A DNA stretch of 64,000 nt from contig DWZD01000007.1 of the NCBI GenBank assembly GCA_019118345.1, forward strand, positions 17,091 to 81,090, written 5' to 3'. The number at the start of each line of letters is the position of its first letter. Positions within the stretch are counted from its first letter, which is position 1. This DNA comes from Candidatus Desulfovibrio intestinavium. GTDB lineage: Bacteria; Desulfobacterota; Desulfovibrionia; Desulfovibrionales; Desulfovibrionaceae. Position numbers and translations under genes: made by a program. Shown here one piece after another: positions 1 to 8,648 of this stretch. Under the pieces are notes generated by a model. It saw nothing but the letters and a program-made list of their open reading frames with translations. It searched no databases and was not told the DNA's origin.

Positions 1-1
1 C

Positions 2-820
2 TGGGGCCCGTTCAACGTCAACAACCCCGCTGTCTACCTGCCCCAGTACAAGGGCAAGAAGGTGGGCATCGTGGTCAAGGGCTGCGACGCCAAATCCGTG
101 GTGGAACTGCTGCAGGAAAACCTGATCAACCGCGAGGATGTGACCATCTTCGCCATGCCCTGCGAAGGGACGCTGGACATGGCCCGCGTCAATCAGGAAC
201 TGGGCCGCTATACCACCATTGACAAGGTGGAATATGACGAGGCCGGCGTGACCATCACCGCCGACGGCAAGGAGCATCGCTTCTGCATGAACGATTATGC
301 GCAGGGCAAATGCTACGGCTGCACCATGCCCACCGCCGTGCTGTCCGATACCCTCATCGGCACGCCCACGGAAGTGAAGCCCGGCCCCTACACCCCGCCG
401 GAACTGGCCCTGCTCGATTCCATGAGCCTGGACGAGCGCCTGGCCTTCTGGCGCGGCCAGATGGAGCGTTGCATCCGTTGCTACGCCTGCCGCAACGCCT
501 GCCCCATGTGCGTCTGCCGCGACTACTGCATTGCCGAAAGCCGCGAACCGCACTGGATCTCGCAGGATGACAGCACCCGTGAAAAACTCTTCTTCCAGAC
601 CATCCACGCCATGCACCTGGCGGGCCGCTGCACCGGCTGCGGCGAATGCCAGCGCGCCTGTCCCGTGGGCATCCCGATTCTGGCCCTGCGCCAGCAGATC
701 GCCCGCGCCGTGGGTCAGCTCTTTGACGGCTACAAGTCCGGCGTCGATCCCGAGGCCGTGCCGCCGCTGCTGGGCTACGAAGTGGAAGAAAAGAACATTC
801 ATGAGAGGGAGTGGAAATGA
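2..820 (+). CDS. Iron-sulfur electron-transfer protein, FrhB-like plus two 4Fe-4S clusters (5' end cut by window)
   Basis: The reading frame is open from the first bases of the window, so the true start lies upstream. The N-terminal part (GIVVKGCDAKSVVELLQEN) resembles the F420-hydrogenase beta-subunit-like fold. The C-terminal half has two ferredoxin motifs, CIRCYACRNACPMC and CTGCGECQRACP, so it probably carries two [4Fe-4S] clusters. Its stop overlaps the next start (ATGA), so it is translationally coupled to an AsrA-like protein and then an AsrB-like flavoprotein. This order matches the Flx part of the FlxABCD-HdrABC NADH dehydrogenase/heterodisulfide reductase known in Desulfovibrio, where it would be a FlxB- or FlxC-type subunit. 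FlxD and Hdr subunits would have to lie upstream, out of view. The exact letter is not assigned. Confidence 0.75.
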   Translation, partial: WGPFNVNNPAVYLPQYKGKKVGIVVKGCDAKSVVELLQENLINREDVTIFAMPCEGTLDMARVNQELGRYTTIDKVEYDEAGVTITADGKEHRFCMNDYAQGKCYGCTMPTAVLSDTLIGTPTEVKPGPYTPPELALLDSMSLDERLAFWRGQMERCIRCYACRNACPMCVCRDYCIAESREPHWISQDDSTREKLFFQTIHAMHLAGRCTGCGECQRACPVGIPILALRQQIARAVGQLFDGYKSGVDPEAVPPLLGYEVEEKNIHEREWK

Positions 821-1884
821 GCATCACCCGTTTTGTAAAGCCTGAGGGCCTCCCGGCGTTTCTGGCTCACCTCTCCAAGGAAGCCCGCGTGCTGGCCCCT
901 GTGGTGAAGCCCGCCGACAAGCGTTCCGTGATCTTCGAGCCCTGGAAGGAAGGCAAGGAATTCACGCTGGAAAAGGCCACCGTGCCCGCCAAGGCCGCGG
1001 TGCTGCCCCAGTGCGAAACCCTTGTCAGTTACCGCAAGGTCAAGGATCCGGCCAATCCCCAGAATGTGAAGCTGGAACTGGACGATACCCCGCAGGCCGA
1101 AACCACGGTGGTCTTTGCCGCCCGTCCCTGCGACGCCCGCGGTTACGCCACGCTGGATCGCCCCTACCTGCAAGGCCCCATCGCCGACCCCTACTACAAG
1201 GCCCGGCGGGAAAAACTCACCGTCATCACCCTGACCTGCAACAGCGGCTGCAATACCTGCTTCTGTCACTGGGTGGGCGGCGGGCCTTCCTCGCCCGAAG
1301 GTTCGGACATCCTGATGACCGAACTCAAGGACGGCTACATCCTGCAGGGCATCACCCCCAAGGGCGACGCCCTGCTGGAAGGCAGCGGCCTCGATGACGG
1401 CGCGGATCGCTTCAAGGAAATGGAAGACGTGCGCAAGGCGGCCTGGGGCACCCTCGTCAAGGCCCCCAACCTCAAGGACGCTCCGGCCAAGGTGGCGGCC
1501 AAGTTCACGGACGTGGACTTCTGGACGCGCGAAACCGACCGTTGCCTCTCCTGTGGCGCCTGCACCTACTTCTGCCCGACCTGCTACTGCTTCAACATTA
1601 CTGACGAGGGCGAAGCCACCAGCGAAAAGGGCGGGCGGCGTCTGCGCAGCTGGGACAACTGCATGTCGTCCCTGTTCACCCGCGAAGCCAGCGGGCACAA
1701 CACCCGTGTGGAAAAGGCCCTGCGCATGCGCAACCGCGTGTCGCACAAGTTCTCCACCTATCCCGAGAACTGGGGAACCTTCTCCTGCAACGGTTGCGGC
1801 CGCTGCATCAGCAACTGTCCCGTGAGCCTTGACATCCGCCAGATCGTGCTGGATGCCATCAACGCCGACAAGGCCGCCAAGTAG
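817..1884 (+). CDS. AsrA-like dicluster ferredoxin subunit of a Flx/sulfhydrogenase-type complex
   Basis: A cytoplasmic iron-sulfur subunit of 355 residues, close to the size of anaerobic sulfite reductase subunit A. It has two [4Fe-4S] motifs, CLSCGACTYFCPTC (about residue 240) and CNGCGRCISNCP (about residue 325). ATG 817 is chosen because it overlaps the previous stop and sits behind GAGGGAG; a GTG two codons earlier would leave no spacing. It is likely the electron conduit between the flavin subunit encoded next and the upstream ferredoxin/Hdr subunits. AsrA, HydB-type and FlxB/FlxC proteins are hard to separate by motif alone. The context favours Flx. Confidence 0.75.
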   Translation: MSITRFVKPEGLPAFLAHLSKEARVLAPVVKPADKRSVIFEPWKEGKEFTLEKATVPAKAAVLPQCETLVSYRKVKDPANPQNVKLELDDTPQAETTVVFAARPCDARGYATLDRPYLQGPIADPYYKARREKLTVITLTCNSGCNTCFCHWVGGGPSSPEGSDILMTELKDGYILQGITPKGDALLEGSGLDDGADRFKEMEDVRKAAWGTLVKAPNLKDAPAKVAAKFTDVDFWTRETDRCLSCGACTYFCPTCYCFNITDEGEATSEKGGRRLRSWDNCMSSLFTREASGHNTRVEKALRMRNRVSHKFSTYPENWGTFSCNGCGRCISNCPVSLDIRQIVLDAINADKAAK

Positions 1885-1893
1885 AGGTAAGAC

Positions 1894-2781
1894 ATGGCGA
1901 CGCAAAGCAAAAAGGAAGGGATGCTGCGCGAGCTGACCCCCCGTCCGCTCCCGCAGGGCAATCCCTACAAGCCCATGCCGGCCACTGTGCTGGAAACCAT
2001 TCAGGAAACGGGCAACATCAAGACCATTCGCGTGGTGCTTGACGACCCGGAACAGATGGCCAATTTCAAATATGAACCCGGTCAGGTGGGGCAGCTCTCG
2101 GTCTTCGGGGCCGGGGAATCCACCTTCGTCATCAACTCCCCGCCGTCCATGAAGGATTACCTCCAGTTCTCCGTCATGCAGGCCGGGGAAGTGACCTCCA
2201 CCATCCACCGGCTGTCCGCCGGGGACAAGGTGGGCGTGCGTGCCCCCCTGGGCAACTTCTTCCCCTACGAGGACTGGAAGGGCAAAAACATCTTCTTCGT
2301 GGGCGGCGGCATCGGCATGGCCCCCATCCGTACCATCATGCTGCACATCCTCGAGCGCAAGAAGGATTACGGCAAGGTGAGCCTGCTCTACGGGGCCAAA
2401 AGTCCCAGCGACATGGCCTTCAGCTACGAGCTGCAGGGCTGGCTGGACAATCCCGATCTGGATTGCCACCTCTGCATCGACAATCCGGCCGAAGGCTGGC
2501 AGCACAAGGTGGGCCTCATCCCCAACGTGCTGACCGAGATCGGCCCCAAGCCCGACAACTGCGTGGCCGTGCTCTGCGGCCCGCCGATCATGATCAAGTT
2601 CACGCTGCAGGCCCTCGAAAAGCTGGGCTTCCAGCACGAGAACATCGTGACCACGCTGGAAAAGCGCATGAAGTGCGGCATCGGCATCTGCGGCCGCTGC
2701 AACATCGGCAGCCACTACGTCTGCATTGACGGCCCGGTGTTCACCCTCAAGCAGCTCAACGGCCTGCCGCCGGAACTCTAG
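1894..2781 (+). CDS. flxA: FAD/NAD(P)-binding oxidoreductase subunit, FlxA/AsrB-like
   Basis: A 295-residue ferredoxin-NADP reductase-fold protein. The flavin-binding region is followed by a pyridine-nucleotide-binding GGGIGMAPIR segment (about residue 138) and a C-terminal 2Fe-2S motif CGIGICGRC plus a later Cys, as in dihydroorotate dehydrogenase electron-transfer subunits and AsrB. In FlxABCD-HdrABC the equivalent subunit oxidises NADH and passes electrons to the iron-sulfur subunits for ferredoxin and disulfide reduction. It follows the previous gene by 9 bases and is closed by a strong terminator, so it is the last gene of its operon. An AsrB of a sulfite reductase is the alternative, but no AsrC siroheme subunit follows. 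Confidence 0.7.
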   Translation: MATQSKKEGMLRELTPRPLPQGNPYKPMPATVLETIQETGNIKTIRVVLDDPEQMANFKYEPGQVGQLSVFGAGESTFVINSPPSMKDYLQFSVMQAGEVTSTIHRLSAGDKVGVRAPLGNFFPYEDWKGKNIFFVGGGIGMAPIRTIMLHILERKKDYGKVSLLYGAKSPSDMAFSYELQGWLDNPDLDCHLCIDNPAEGWQHKVGLIPNVLTEIGPKPDNCVAVLCGPPIMIKFTLQALEKLGFQHENIVTTLEKRMKCGIGICGRCNIGSHYVCIDGPVFTLKQLNGLPPEL

Positions 2782-2808
2782 TCCGGCCCGGTCGTCCACG
2801 GCTCATTC

Positions 2809-2840
2809 ATGGCGGCGGAGCACGGCTCCGCCGCCATTTT
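2809..2840 (+). terminator. Intrinsic terminator of the Flx-like operon
   Basis: A perfect 13-bp inverted repeat, ATGGCGGCGGAGC with GCTCCGCCGCCAT, around a 3-base loop. It is followed by a short T run (ATTTTGC). Confidence 0.75.
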
Positions 2841-2945
2841 GCATGGCAGCCGCTGCGCGAACCGGCGGCTTGATCGCCGTGGGGCGGCGGCATGGCATGG
2901 CACAGGGAAAAGGCTCGGGCAGCAGAGACGCGGAAGGCATGTCTC

Positions 2946-2974
2946 TTTACAGAAGGCCGCCCGTGAAATAGACT
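2946..2974 (+). promoter_or_regulatory. Possible sigma-70 promoter before the 2980 gene
   Basis: TTTACA and TAGACT are separated by 17 bases. Transcription would start near 2981, essentially on the ATG at 2980, which has no clear ribosome binding site. Either the message is leaderless, the true start codon is further in, or this match is fortuitous. Confidence 0.35.
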
Positions 2975-2979
2975 GAGAT

Positions 2980-3663
2980 ATGCGTAAGAGAACAAGCGTT
3001 GCCGTGCTTGCGATCGGCCTTCTGCTGCCGCTCGCTCCTGTTGCGCCCGTTCCCTGTGGCAGCGGGGCGGAGCGGGGGCGGCAGCCGTGCGTCAGCCTCG
3101 TCGGCGGAACGGCTCTGGCGGCGGACAGGGGACAAACAAGCGCCGTGTCCGCGCGCAAAGCGCGGAAAAAAGTCGCCGCCAAGGGCAAGCAATCATCCCT
3201 GCATGGGCAGCCTTGGGCCTTTGGTTCCTCAGACGCCAGCAAGGAAGCACTCTGGCAGGACGGCGTGGGCGGCGAGACCCTGCAACACCGGGCCACGGGC
3301 GGTCGGGGCAAGGCCATCGGCAATACCGCCAGCATCGAAGCCTCGTTGCGGCGCGAAGCCGCGGATCAGAAGAAGCGTGAGGAGCGAAAGAAGCGGGGCG
3401 GACTGGGCATGAGCCTGGACACGGACGAGTCCGTGTGGCGGCATGAGACGCCCACGAATATGGGCAGACCCGACGAAACTCTGTCCATCGGCAGCTCGCG
3501 GCATACCCTGCGGGCCTTTGGCGGCGTGGAAAGCGATGACCTGAGCATTTCCGTCGGCCCGGAAATCACGGTCAAGGATCGGGACAATCAGGGCCATTTT
3601 GCCCGCAGCGACGAACCCGATTCCGCTGTGGGCATGGGCATGCGTTTCTCGCTGGATTTCTGA
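2980..3663 (+). CDS. Secreted or periplasmic protein of unknown function
   Basis: 227 residues. The N-terminus looks like a long signal sequence: MRKR, then a hydrophobic stretch to about residue 25, with a later Ala-rich TALAA that could be the cleavage site. The rest is charged, with a KKREERKKRGG block near residue 140, and it ends in aromatic residues (GMGMRFSLDF). That ending recalls outer-membrane-associated proteins, but no domain was recognised. It is a single gene between two terminators. The start is uncertain because there is no good Shine-Dalgarno sequence. Confidence 0.55.
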   Translation: MRKRTSVAVLAIGLLLPLAPVAPVPCGSGAERGRQPCVSLVGGTALAADRGQTSAVSARKARKKVAAKGKQSSLHGQPWAFGSSDASKEALWQDGVGGETLQHRATGGRGKAIGNTASIEASLRREAADQKKREERKKRGGLGMSLDTDESVWRHETPTNMGRPDETLSIGSSRHTLRAFGGVESDDLSISVGPEITVKDRDNQGHFARSDEPDSAVGMGMRFSLDF

Positions 3664-3708
3664 GCAGGCGGCAGCCTGCGTGGTCGGGGCAGCCGGCGAC
3701 GGCTGGCA

Positions 3709-3744
3709 GGTTCCCGCCCCACGGGGCGAGAACCTCTTTTTTTT
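3709..3744 (+). terminator. Intrinsic terminator between the 2980 gene and queA
   Basis: The stem is GGTTC-c-CGCCCC with GGGGCG-a-GAACC around an AC loop, followed by TCTTTTTTTT. It ends the plus-strand gene and abuts the queA stop codon on the other strand. Confidence 0.8.
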
Positions 3745-4865
3745 CAACAAATCAGCATGGCGTCGCCATAGGAAAAGAAGCGGTAGCCCTGCCGCACGGC
3801 CTCGGCATAGGCCGAGAGAATGCGATGCCGACCGGCAAAGGCCGAAACAAGCAGCAGCAGGGAGGATTCGGGCAGGTGGAAATTGGTGATCATGCCGTCC
3901 ACCACCCGGAAGCGCCGGCCCGGATACATGTAGAGATCCGTCCAGCCGGTATAGGGCTGCAGGCTGCCGCACATTTCCGCCGCGCCTTCCAGCGCGCGCA
4001 CGCTGGTGGTGCCCACGGCAATGATCGGACGCCTTTCGGCGCGAGCCTGCTGAATGGCCGTTACCGTCGCTTCCGGCACTTCGATATATTCGCGGTGCAT
4101 GCGGTGCTGGCGAATATCCTCGCAGCGAACGGGGCTGAAGGTGCCGTAGCCCACATAGAGGGTCACTTCCGCCCACTGCACGCCCTGCCCGGCCAGACGC
4201 TGCCGCAGCTCCTCGGTGAAATGCAGGCCCGCCGTGGGCGCGGCCACGGAACCGAGCTTGTCCTCGCGGGCGTAGACCGTTTGATAACGGCTCAGATCCT
4301 CGGCGTCGTCGCTGCGCTTGATGTAGGGGGGCAGGGGGATGTGTCCGGTGGCGGCAAAGGCGGCGGCAAGATCGCCCTCCCAGTCCAGCCGCACCCGGCG
4401 CTGCCCGAAGGGGCCGGACTCCAGCACCGTGACCGTGATGCCCGCCCCGAAGGCAACGCTCTCGCCTTCGCGAATGCTGCCGCCGCTGCGCACCAGACCG
4501 CTCACCTCGGCTGTCCAGCCGTCAGCCGTATCCTTGCGGCGGCGGGCGCTTTCCCGCACCAGGGGCAGGGGCGTCAGCAGCAGAAATTCCACCTTGCCGC
4601 CCGTGCCGCGCGTGCCCAGCAAGCGGGCCTGCAATACGCGGGAATTGTTGGCAATCAGCAGCGCACCCGGGGGCAGCAGATCCGGCAGCTCCGCAAAGAG
4701 GTGGTGTTCCAGCCGAAATTCGCCCTGCCGGGGCAGCATGAGCAGGCGTGAGGCCCCGCGTTGCTCAGGCGGGAACTGGGCAATCTGATCCGGCGGCAGA
4801 TCATAGCGATAGGCGGCCAGGGAAAAGTCTTCATCATGAACGGGCGGAAAGGCAGGCTGGGGCAT
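3744..4865 (-). CDS. queA: tRNA preQ1(34) S-adenosylmethionine ribosyltransferase-isomerase QueA
   Basis: A cytoplasmic enzyme of queuosine synthesis that transfers the ribosyl part of AdoMet to 7-aminomethyl-7-deazaguanine at tRNA position 34, giving epoxyqueuosine. At 373 residues it is within the usual length. It has the family N-terminus (YRYDLPPDQIAQFP, R-x-x-SRLL) and conserved inner segments such as PTAGLHF and the C-terminal DGMITNFHLPESSLL. The start ATG is preceded by GGAGAAC. It is a single minus-strand gene flanked by plus-strand genes. Confidence 0.95.
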   Translation of the reverse strand: MPQPAFPPVHDEDFSLAAYRYDLPPDQIAQFPPEQRGASRLLMLPRQGEFRLEHHLFAELPDLLPPGALLIANNSRVLQARLLGTRGTGGKVEFLLLTPLPLVRESARRRKDTADGWTAEVSGLVRSGGSIREGESVAFGAGITVTVLESGPFGQRRVRLDWEGDLAAAFAATGHIPLPPYIKRSDDAEDLSRYQTVYAREDKLGSVAAPTAGLHFTEELRQRLAGQGVQWAEVTLYVGYGTFSPVRCEDIRQHRMHREYIEVPEATVTAIQQARAERRPIIAVGTTSVRALEGAAEMCGSLQPYTGWTDLYMYPGRRFRVVDGMITNFHLPESSLLLLVSAFAGRHRILSAYAEAVRQGYRFFSYGDAMLIC

Positions 4866-5011
4866 AGGGTTCTCCGAAAAAAACAGGGCGGCCCGGCAGC
4901 AAAAGCCGCCGACGCGCGGCTCCGCGCCGGACTTGTCAGGGCGGGCGGGAGAGGCTATCGTTTTGCGTCGCTCCCCGAGGGGGCGACCACCATTGCCGCA
5001 GGAGTATAGCC

Positions 5012-5593
5012 ATGCCTCGCCACTTTGTCATCTTGTGCCTTTGCGCCCTCTGCGCCCTTGCCGGGGGCTGCTCCACCCTGGGTATCGACAATCCTTTCGG
5101 CTCCGGCGAAAGCGCGCGGCAGAGCCAGCTGCTGGGCGTGCCGCTGCCGGCGGGCATGTCCCTTTCCGGCGATCATTCGCGGCGCAGCGGCAATGAAGGG
5201 GTGGAGGTCGCCTACGGGCAGATAAATGCGGCGGTGGCGGCGCAGCAGATGTTCAACAGTCTGCAGGCCGCCGGCTGGCAGCTGCGCCTGCAGCAGAGCC
5301 GGCCGGGCAGGGGCATCTATGTCTACGACAATGGCGAGCGCGTGGCCGTGATCCATGTGGAGGCCCAGACCATTCAGACCGTGCTGACCATTTGCGCGGG
5401 CAACCGTCTGCCCGACGGCAGCATGCTCAACCTGCCCGTGGCCGATGAGGGCGCAGGGGACGGCGGAACGGACGATGCCTCCGGCGCCGAGGGGCTGGAC
5501 ACGACGCCGCAGAGCGGCGGCACGCCGCCGGTGGGCACATCCGAAAGCTGGGGCGCGCCCACGTCCGGGGGGCTGCAGGAGCGCAGCCTGTGA
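5012..5593 (+). CDS. Lipoprotein of unknown function upstream of coaBC
   Basis: 193 residues starting behind GGAG. The signal peptide ends in a lipobox, LAGGC, with the acylated Cys at about residue 20, so it is a predicted lipid-anchored envelope protein. The middle (residues 30-140) is a compact alpha/beta-looking domain; the last 45 residues are low-complexity Gly/Asp/Pro-rich. Its stop overlaps the coaBC start by 4 bases, so the two are co-translated, although no functional link is obvious. No family recognised. Confidence 0.7.
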   Translation: MPRHFVILCLCALCALAGGCSTLGIDNPFGSGESARQSQLLGVPLPAGMSLSGDHSRRSGNEGVEVAYGQINAAVAAQQMFNSLQAAGWQLRLQQSRPGRGIYVYDNGERVAVIHVEAQTIQTVLTICAGNRLPDGSMLNLPVADEGAGDGGTDDASGAEGLDTTPQSGGTPPVGTSESWGAPTSGGLQERSL

Positions 5594-6825
5594 GTCTGGA
5601 CTGCCTGTTCAGCCGCAGCGGCAAATTCGCGGGCAAGCGGCTGCATCTGGGGGTCAGCGGCTCGGTGGCCTGCTATCGGGCGCTGGACGTGCTGCGCGCC
5701 CTGCGGGCGCTGGATATGCATGTGTCCGCGACCCTGACCGGCGGGGCGCGGCAATTCGTGACGCCCCTGCTGTTCGAGGCCCTCGGGGCCATGCCCGTCT
5801 ACGGCGATATGTTCGCCCCGGGCGAGGAAGCCTTTGCCCATCTGGAGCCGGGGCAGCACGCACAGGCCATGCTGGTGGCCCCGGCCAGTGCGGACACGCT
5901 CTCGCGGCTGGCGCAGGGGGCGGCCTCGGATATGCTGTCGGCGCAGGCCCTGGCCTTTGACGGGCCGTTGCTGCTGGCGCCGGCCATGAATCCGCGCATG
6001 TGGCAGCATCCGGCCACGCAAGCCAATGTGGCGACCTTGCGGGAGCGCGGAGCGCGCATCATCCTGCCCGCCTGCGGCCGGGCCGCCTGCGGCGATGCGG
6101 GCGAGGGCCGGCTTGCCCCGCCGGAGGAACTTTTCTGGCAGGCCCTGCGCGCCCTTGCGCCGCAGGATATGGCGGGCAAGCGGGTCATGGTGACCGTTGG
6201 CCCCACCCGCGAGCCGTGGGACGGCGTGCGTTACTGGAGCAATCCTTCCAGCGGTCGCATGGGCGGCGCGCTGGCTGTGGCCGCCTGGCTGCGGGGCGCC
6301 ACGGTGACGGCGGTCTGCGGGCCGGGTTGTCCGGGGCTGCCGTCGGAAATCCGGCGTCTGGACGTGGGCACGGCGCGCGAGATGTTCGAGGCGGCGGCGG
6401 ACATCTGGCCGGATATGGACTGCGGCTGCTTCTGCGCGGCGGTGGCCGACTTTTCGCCCGTGCCGCACGGGCCGGAAAAATTCAAGAAGGAAGGCGCTGA
6501 GGCGGGCTTCAGCGTCAGCTTTGCGCCCAATCCTGACATCCTGCGTACGCTGGCCGCCCGACGGCGTGCGGATCAGCGGCTGCTGGGCTTTGCCGCCGAG
6601 ACGGCCCCGGACATGGACAGCCTGCTGGCGCTGGCCCGGGCCAAGCGCGCCCGCAAGGACGCCGACCTGCTGGCGGGCAATTGCGTCAACAGTGCGGGCT
6701 GCGGCTTCGGCTGCGCCACCAACAGCATGGCGGTCACGGACAGGCACGGCCATGAAGAAATCTGGCCGCAACAGAACAAAGCCGACGTGGCCTGGGATCT
6801 GCTCACATGGCTTTTGCGTATCTGA
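5590..6825 (+). CDS. coaBC: Bifunctional phosphopantothenoylcysteine synthetase/decarboxylase CoaBC (Dfp)
   Basis: A coenzyme A synthesis enzyme of 411 residues. The N-terminal flavin-dependent decarboxylase domain has the G-x-SGSVACYRA-type start, PAMN and a substrate clamp-like ACGRAACGDAGEGRL. The C-terminal synthetase domain begins near residue 195 with KRVMVTVGPTREPWDGVRY and includes the SNPSSGRMG nucleotide-binding region. The GTG start overlaps the preceding stop and has GGAG 8 bases upstream. It joins cysteine to 4'-phosphopantothenate and then decarboxylates the product. Confidence 0.93.
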   Translation: MSLDCLFSRSGKFAGKRLHLGVSGSVACYRALDVLRALRALDMHVSATLTGGARQFVTPLLFEALGAMPVYGDMFAPGEEAFAHLEPGQHAQAMLVAPASADTLSRLAQGAASDMLSAQALAFDGPLLLAPAMNPRMWQHPATQANVATLRERGARIILPACGRAACGDAGEGRLAPPEELFWQALRALAPQDMAGKRVMVTVGPTREPWDGVRYWSNPSSGRMGGALAVAAWLRGATVTAVCGPGCPGLPSEIRRLDVGTAREMFEAAADIWPDMDCGCFCAAVADFSPVPHGPEKFKKEGAEAGFSVSFAPNPDILRTLAARRRADQRLLGFAAETAPDMDSLLALARAKRARKDADLLAGNCVNSAGCGFGCATNSMAVTDRHGHEEIWPQQNKADVAWDLLTWLLRI

Positions 6826-7634
6826 ATCCGCAGACGGCTCCCTGGCGCTCCCTCGGGGTGCGTTATCTGCTGGCGCAGGGCGACCTGCCGCCAGAGTTGT
6901 CACTGTGCGCGGACAGGGGAGACCCCCTTCCGTCACAGGCGCGCCATGCCGCATCCCGGCCTGCCGCACAGGCCGCGCCCCGATTCAGGGACGGGGGGGC
7001 GCAGGCTCCGGGCCGTCCGGGCCGTGTGTCCGTCCCTGCCGCCCGGCCCCGTCCGCCGGCTTCCCCTCCCGCGGCATCCGTCCCGCCCGCGTCCCGTGCG
7101 GAACAGCCGCCGCGCGCCCCGACAGCGCCGGAGTCCTCCGCCGCGTCATGGCAGCCGCTCGCGCCCGCGCTCTGGCCCGCGCCGTGGCAGGAGCTTCTTG
7201 CCCGTACCCGGCCTGGCCTGGTGGCCTGGACATACTGGCATCTGGGCAGTGACCTTCAGGACGGTGCGCAGGCCGGCAAGGCCGAACGGCGGGATTTTTT
7301 CCGGCGGATCCTGCAGGATCTCGCCTGCCCGCAGGGCACGCACACCTTCTGGCCGGTCTGCCTGCCCGCTGCGGCGGGCGAGCCGCAAGCCGACGCCGGC
7401 ATGTTCTGGTCGGGGCTGCAGGCCCTGCGCTCGCGGGGCGTCATCATCATGGGTTCCGCGGCAGCCCGGGCCTCGGGTCTGCCCGGGCCGCTTCAGCCGC
7501 TGACCCAGCGCATGGTTCGCGGGCGGCTGGTCTGGATTCTCCCGGATGTGGACAGACTGATTGGCGATGCCTCAGGCTATGCCACGATGCGGGCCTTTCT
7601 TCGCAAGGCCCTGCATATCCTTTTTCCGAGGTAG
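6807..7634 (+). CDS. Hypothetical protein with Pro/Ala/Arg-rich linker
   Basis: 275 residues whose first 18 bases overlap the end of coaBC. Residues 35-120 are strongly Pro/Ala/Arg-rich and look disordered. The C-terminal 150 residues look folded (WTYWHLGSDL, FWPVCLP, RGVIIMGS, LVWILPDVDRLIG), possibly an alternating alpha/beta nucleotide- or nucleic-acid-related domain. I do not recognise the family. It is followed after 2 bases by the lysO-type genes, so it is probably in one operon with coaBC. Confidence 0.6.
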   Translation: MAFAYLNPQTAPWRSLGVRYLLAQGDLPPELSLCADRGDPLPSQARHAASRPAAQAAPRFRDGGAQAPGRPGRVSVPAARPRPPASPPAASVPPASRAEQPPRAPTAPESSAASWQPLAPALWPAPWQELLARTRPGLVAWTYWHLGSDLQDGAQAGKAERRDFFRRILQDLACPQGTHTFWPVCLPAAAGEPQADAGMFWSGLQALRSRGVIIMGSAAARASGLPGPLQPLTQRMVRGRLVWILPDVDRLIGDASGYATMRAFLRKALHILFPR

Positions 7635-7636
7635 GC

Positions 7637-8047
7637 ATGTATACGCCCATCGGTCTCATGTTTCTGGGGCTGGCGCTCGGCTTCGGCCTGCGCAAGGTGT
7701 CCTGTCTGGCGCGGGTGCCGCGCGCCATCACGCCCACCATCCTGCTTATGCTCTTTGTGCTCGGTTTGGCCGTGGGCGGCAACAAGGCCCTTGTGGCCAA
7801 CCTGCCCACCCTGGGCGGTCGGGCGCTGGCCCTGACCCTGGCGGGCGTGGCGGGCAGCCTGATCGGCGTGCTGCTCATCCGCCGCCATTTTCCGGGAGCC
7901 GGGCCGGGAGGCCGGGCCATCGCCGCGGCAGAGCAGAAGGAACGCGCGGGCAGCCCGGCGGATGCCGCCGGCCTGGCCACGGCGTTCAAGGATGCGCCCC
8001 TGCCCCCGCGCGGCACGGCATCGGGAGGGGCGGACGATGGGCGGTAG
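7637..8047 (+). CDS. LysO-type lysine exporter, N-terminal half as a separate protein
   Basis: 136 residues with three predicted membrane segments (from about residues 5, 32 and 64), followed by a hydrophilic tail. It matches the first part of the LysO/YbjE lysine exporter family (DUF340), which in Escherichia coli is one protein of about 300 residues. Its 3' end overlaps the next gene by 11 bases, and that gene encodes the missing C-terminal half. The pair therefore looks like a two-subunit version of one transporter. Start ATG follows GAGGTAGGC. Confidence 0.7.
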   Translation: MYTPIGLMFLGLALGFGLRKVSCLARVPRAITPTILLMLFVLGLAVGGNKALVANLPTLGGRALALTLAGVAGSLIGVLLIRRHFPGAGPGGRAIAAAEQKERAGSPADAAGLATAFKDAPLPPRGTASGGADDGR

Positions 8048-8636
8048 TCTGGTCATTCTCGCCTGCTTCTGTCTGGGGGCGGCGTGCGGCTGGCTGGGCT
8101 GGGCGCCGCAATACCTGCTGGAGCATGACGTCACCCTGTATGTCCTGTACCTGCTCATGCTGCTGGTGGGCTTTTCCATCGGCTACGACCGCCGCCTCGG
8201 CGAGATCCTGCGCACCCTGCGCCCCCGCGTCCTGCTGCTGCCGCTGGCCACCACCCTGGGCACCTTTGCCGGGGCCGCGCTGATCAGCCTGTTTCTGGTC
8301 TACAGCGCAAGCGAATGTCTGGCCGTGAGCGCGGGCTTTGCCTACTATTCCCTGTCGTCGGTCATCATTTCCATGTACAAGGGGCCGGAACTGGCGACGG
8401 TGGGCCTCATGGCCAATATCATGCGCGAGTTGCTGACCCTGCTCGCCGCGCCGCTGCTTGTGCGCCGGATCAGTCCGCTGGCTCCCATTTCCTGCGGCGG
8501 CGCGTCCACCATGGACACCACCCTGCCCGTCATCGCCCGCTGCGCCGGGCAGCAATGGGTCTTCGTGTCCATTGTCCACGCCATCATCCTTGATGTCAGC
8601 GTGTCGTTCTGGGTATCGCTGTTCTGTACATGGTAA
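8037..8636 (+). CDS. lysO: LysO-type lysine exporter, C-terminal half
   Basis: 199 residues with about six predicted membrane segments and LysO/DUF340 signatures: LVGFSIGYDRR, GFAYYSLSSVII and GGASTMDTTLPVI. The start ATG at 8037 is chosen for the GGGAGGGG directly upstream; earlier in-frame starts lie inside the previous gene. In E. coli the family exports L-lysine and toxic analogues. The function here is inferred from the family. Confidence 0.75.
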   Translation: MGGSLVILACFCLGAACGWLGWAPQYLLEHDVTLYVLYLLMLLVGFSIGYDRRLGEILRTLRPRVLLLPLATTLGTFAGAALISLFLVYSASECLAVSAGFAYYSLSSVIISMYKGPELATVGLMANIMRELLTLLAAPLLVRRISPLAPISCGGASTMDTTLPVIARCAGQQWVFVSIVHAIILDVSVSFWVSLFCTW

Positions 8637-8648
8637 GGAGGAATCATC

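Noticed and set aside
817..2781. Anaerobic sulfite reductase asrABC
   Set aside because: AsrA- and AsrB-like subunits are present, but no siroheme AsrC follows and a terminator closes the operon; the Flx/Hdr context fits better.
799..2799. Long minus-strand reading frame opposite the Flx-like genes
   Set aside because: It mirrors the codon structure of three recognisable plus-strand genes; it is a GC-rich antisense artefact with no domain and no ribosome site.
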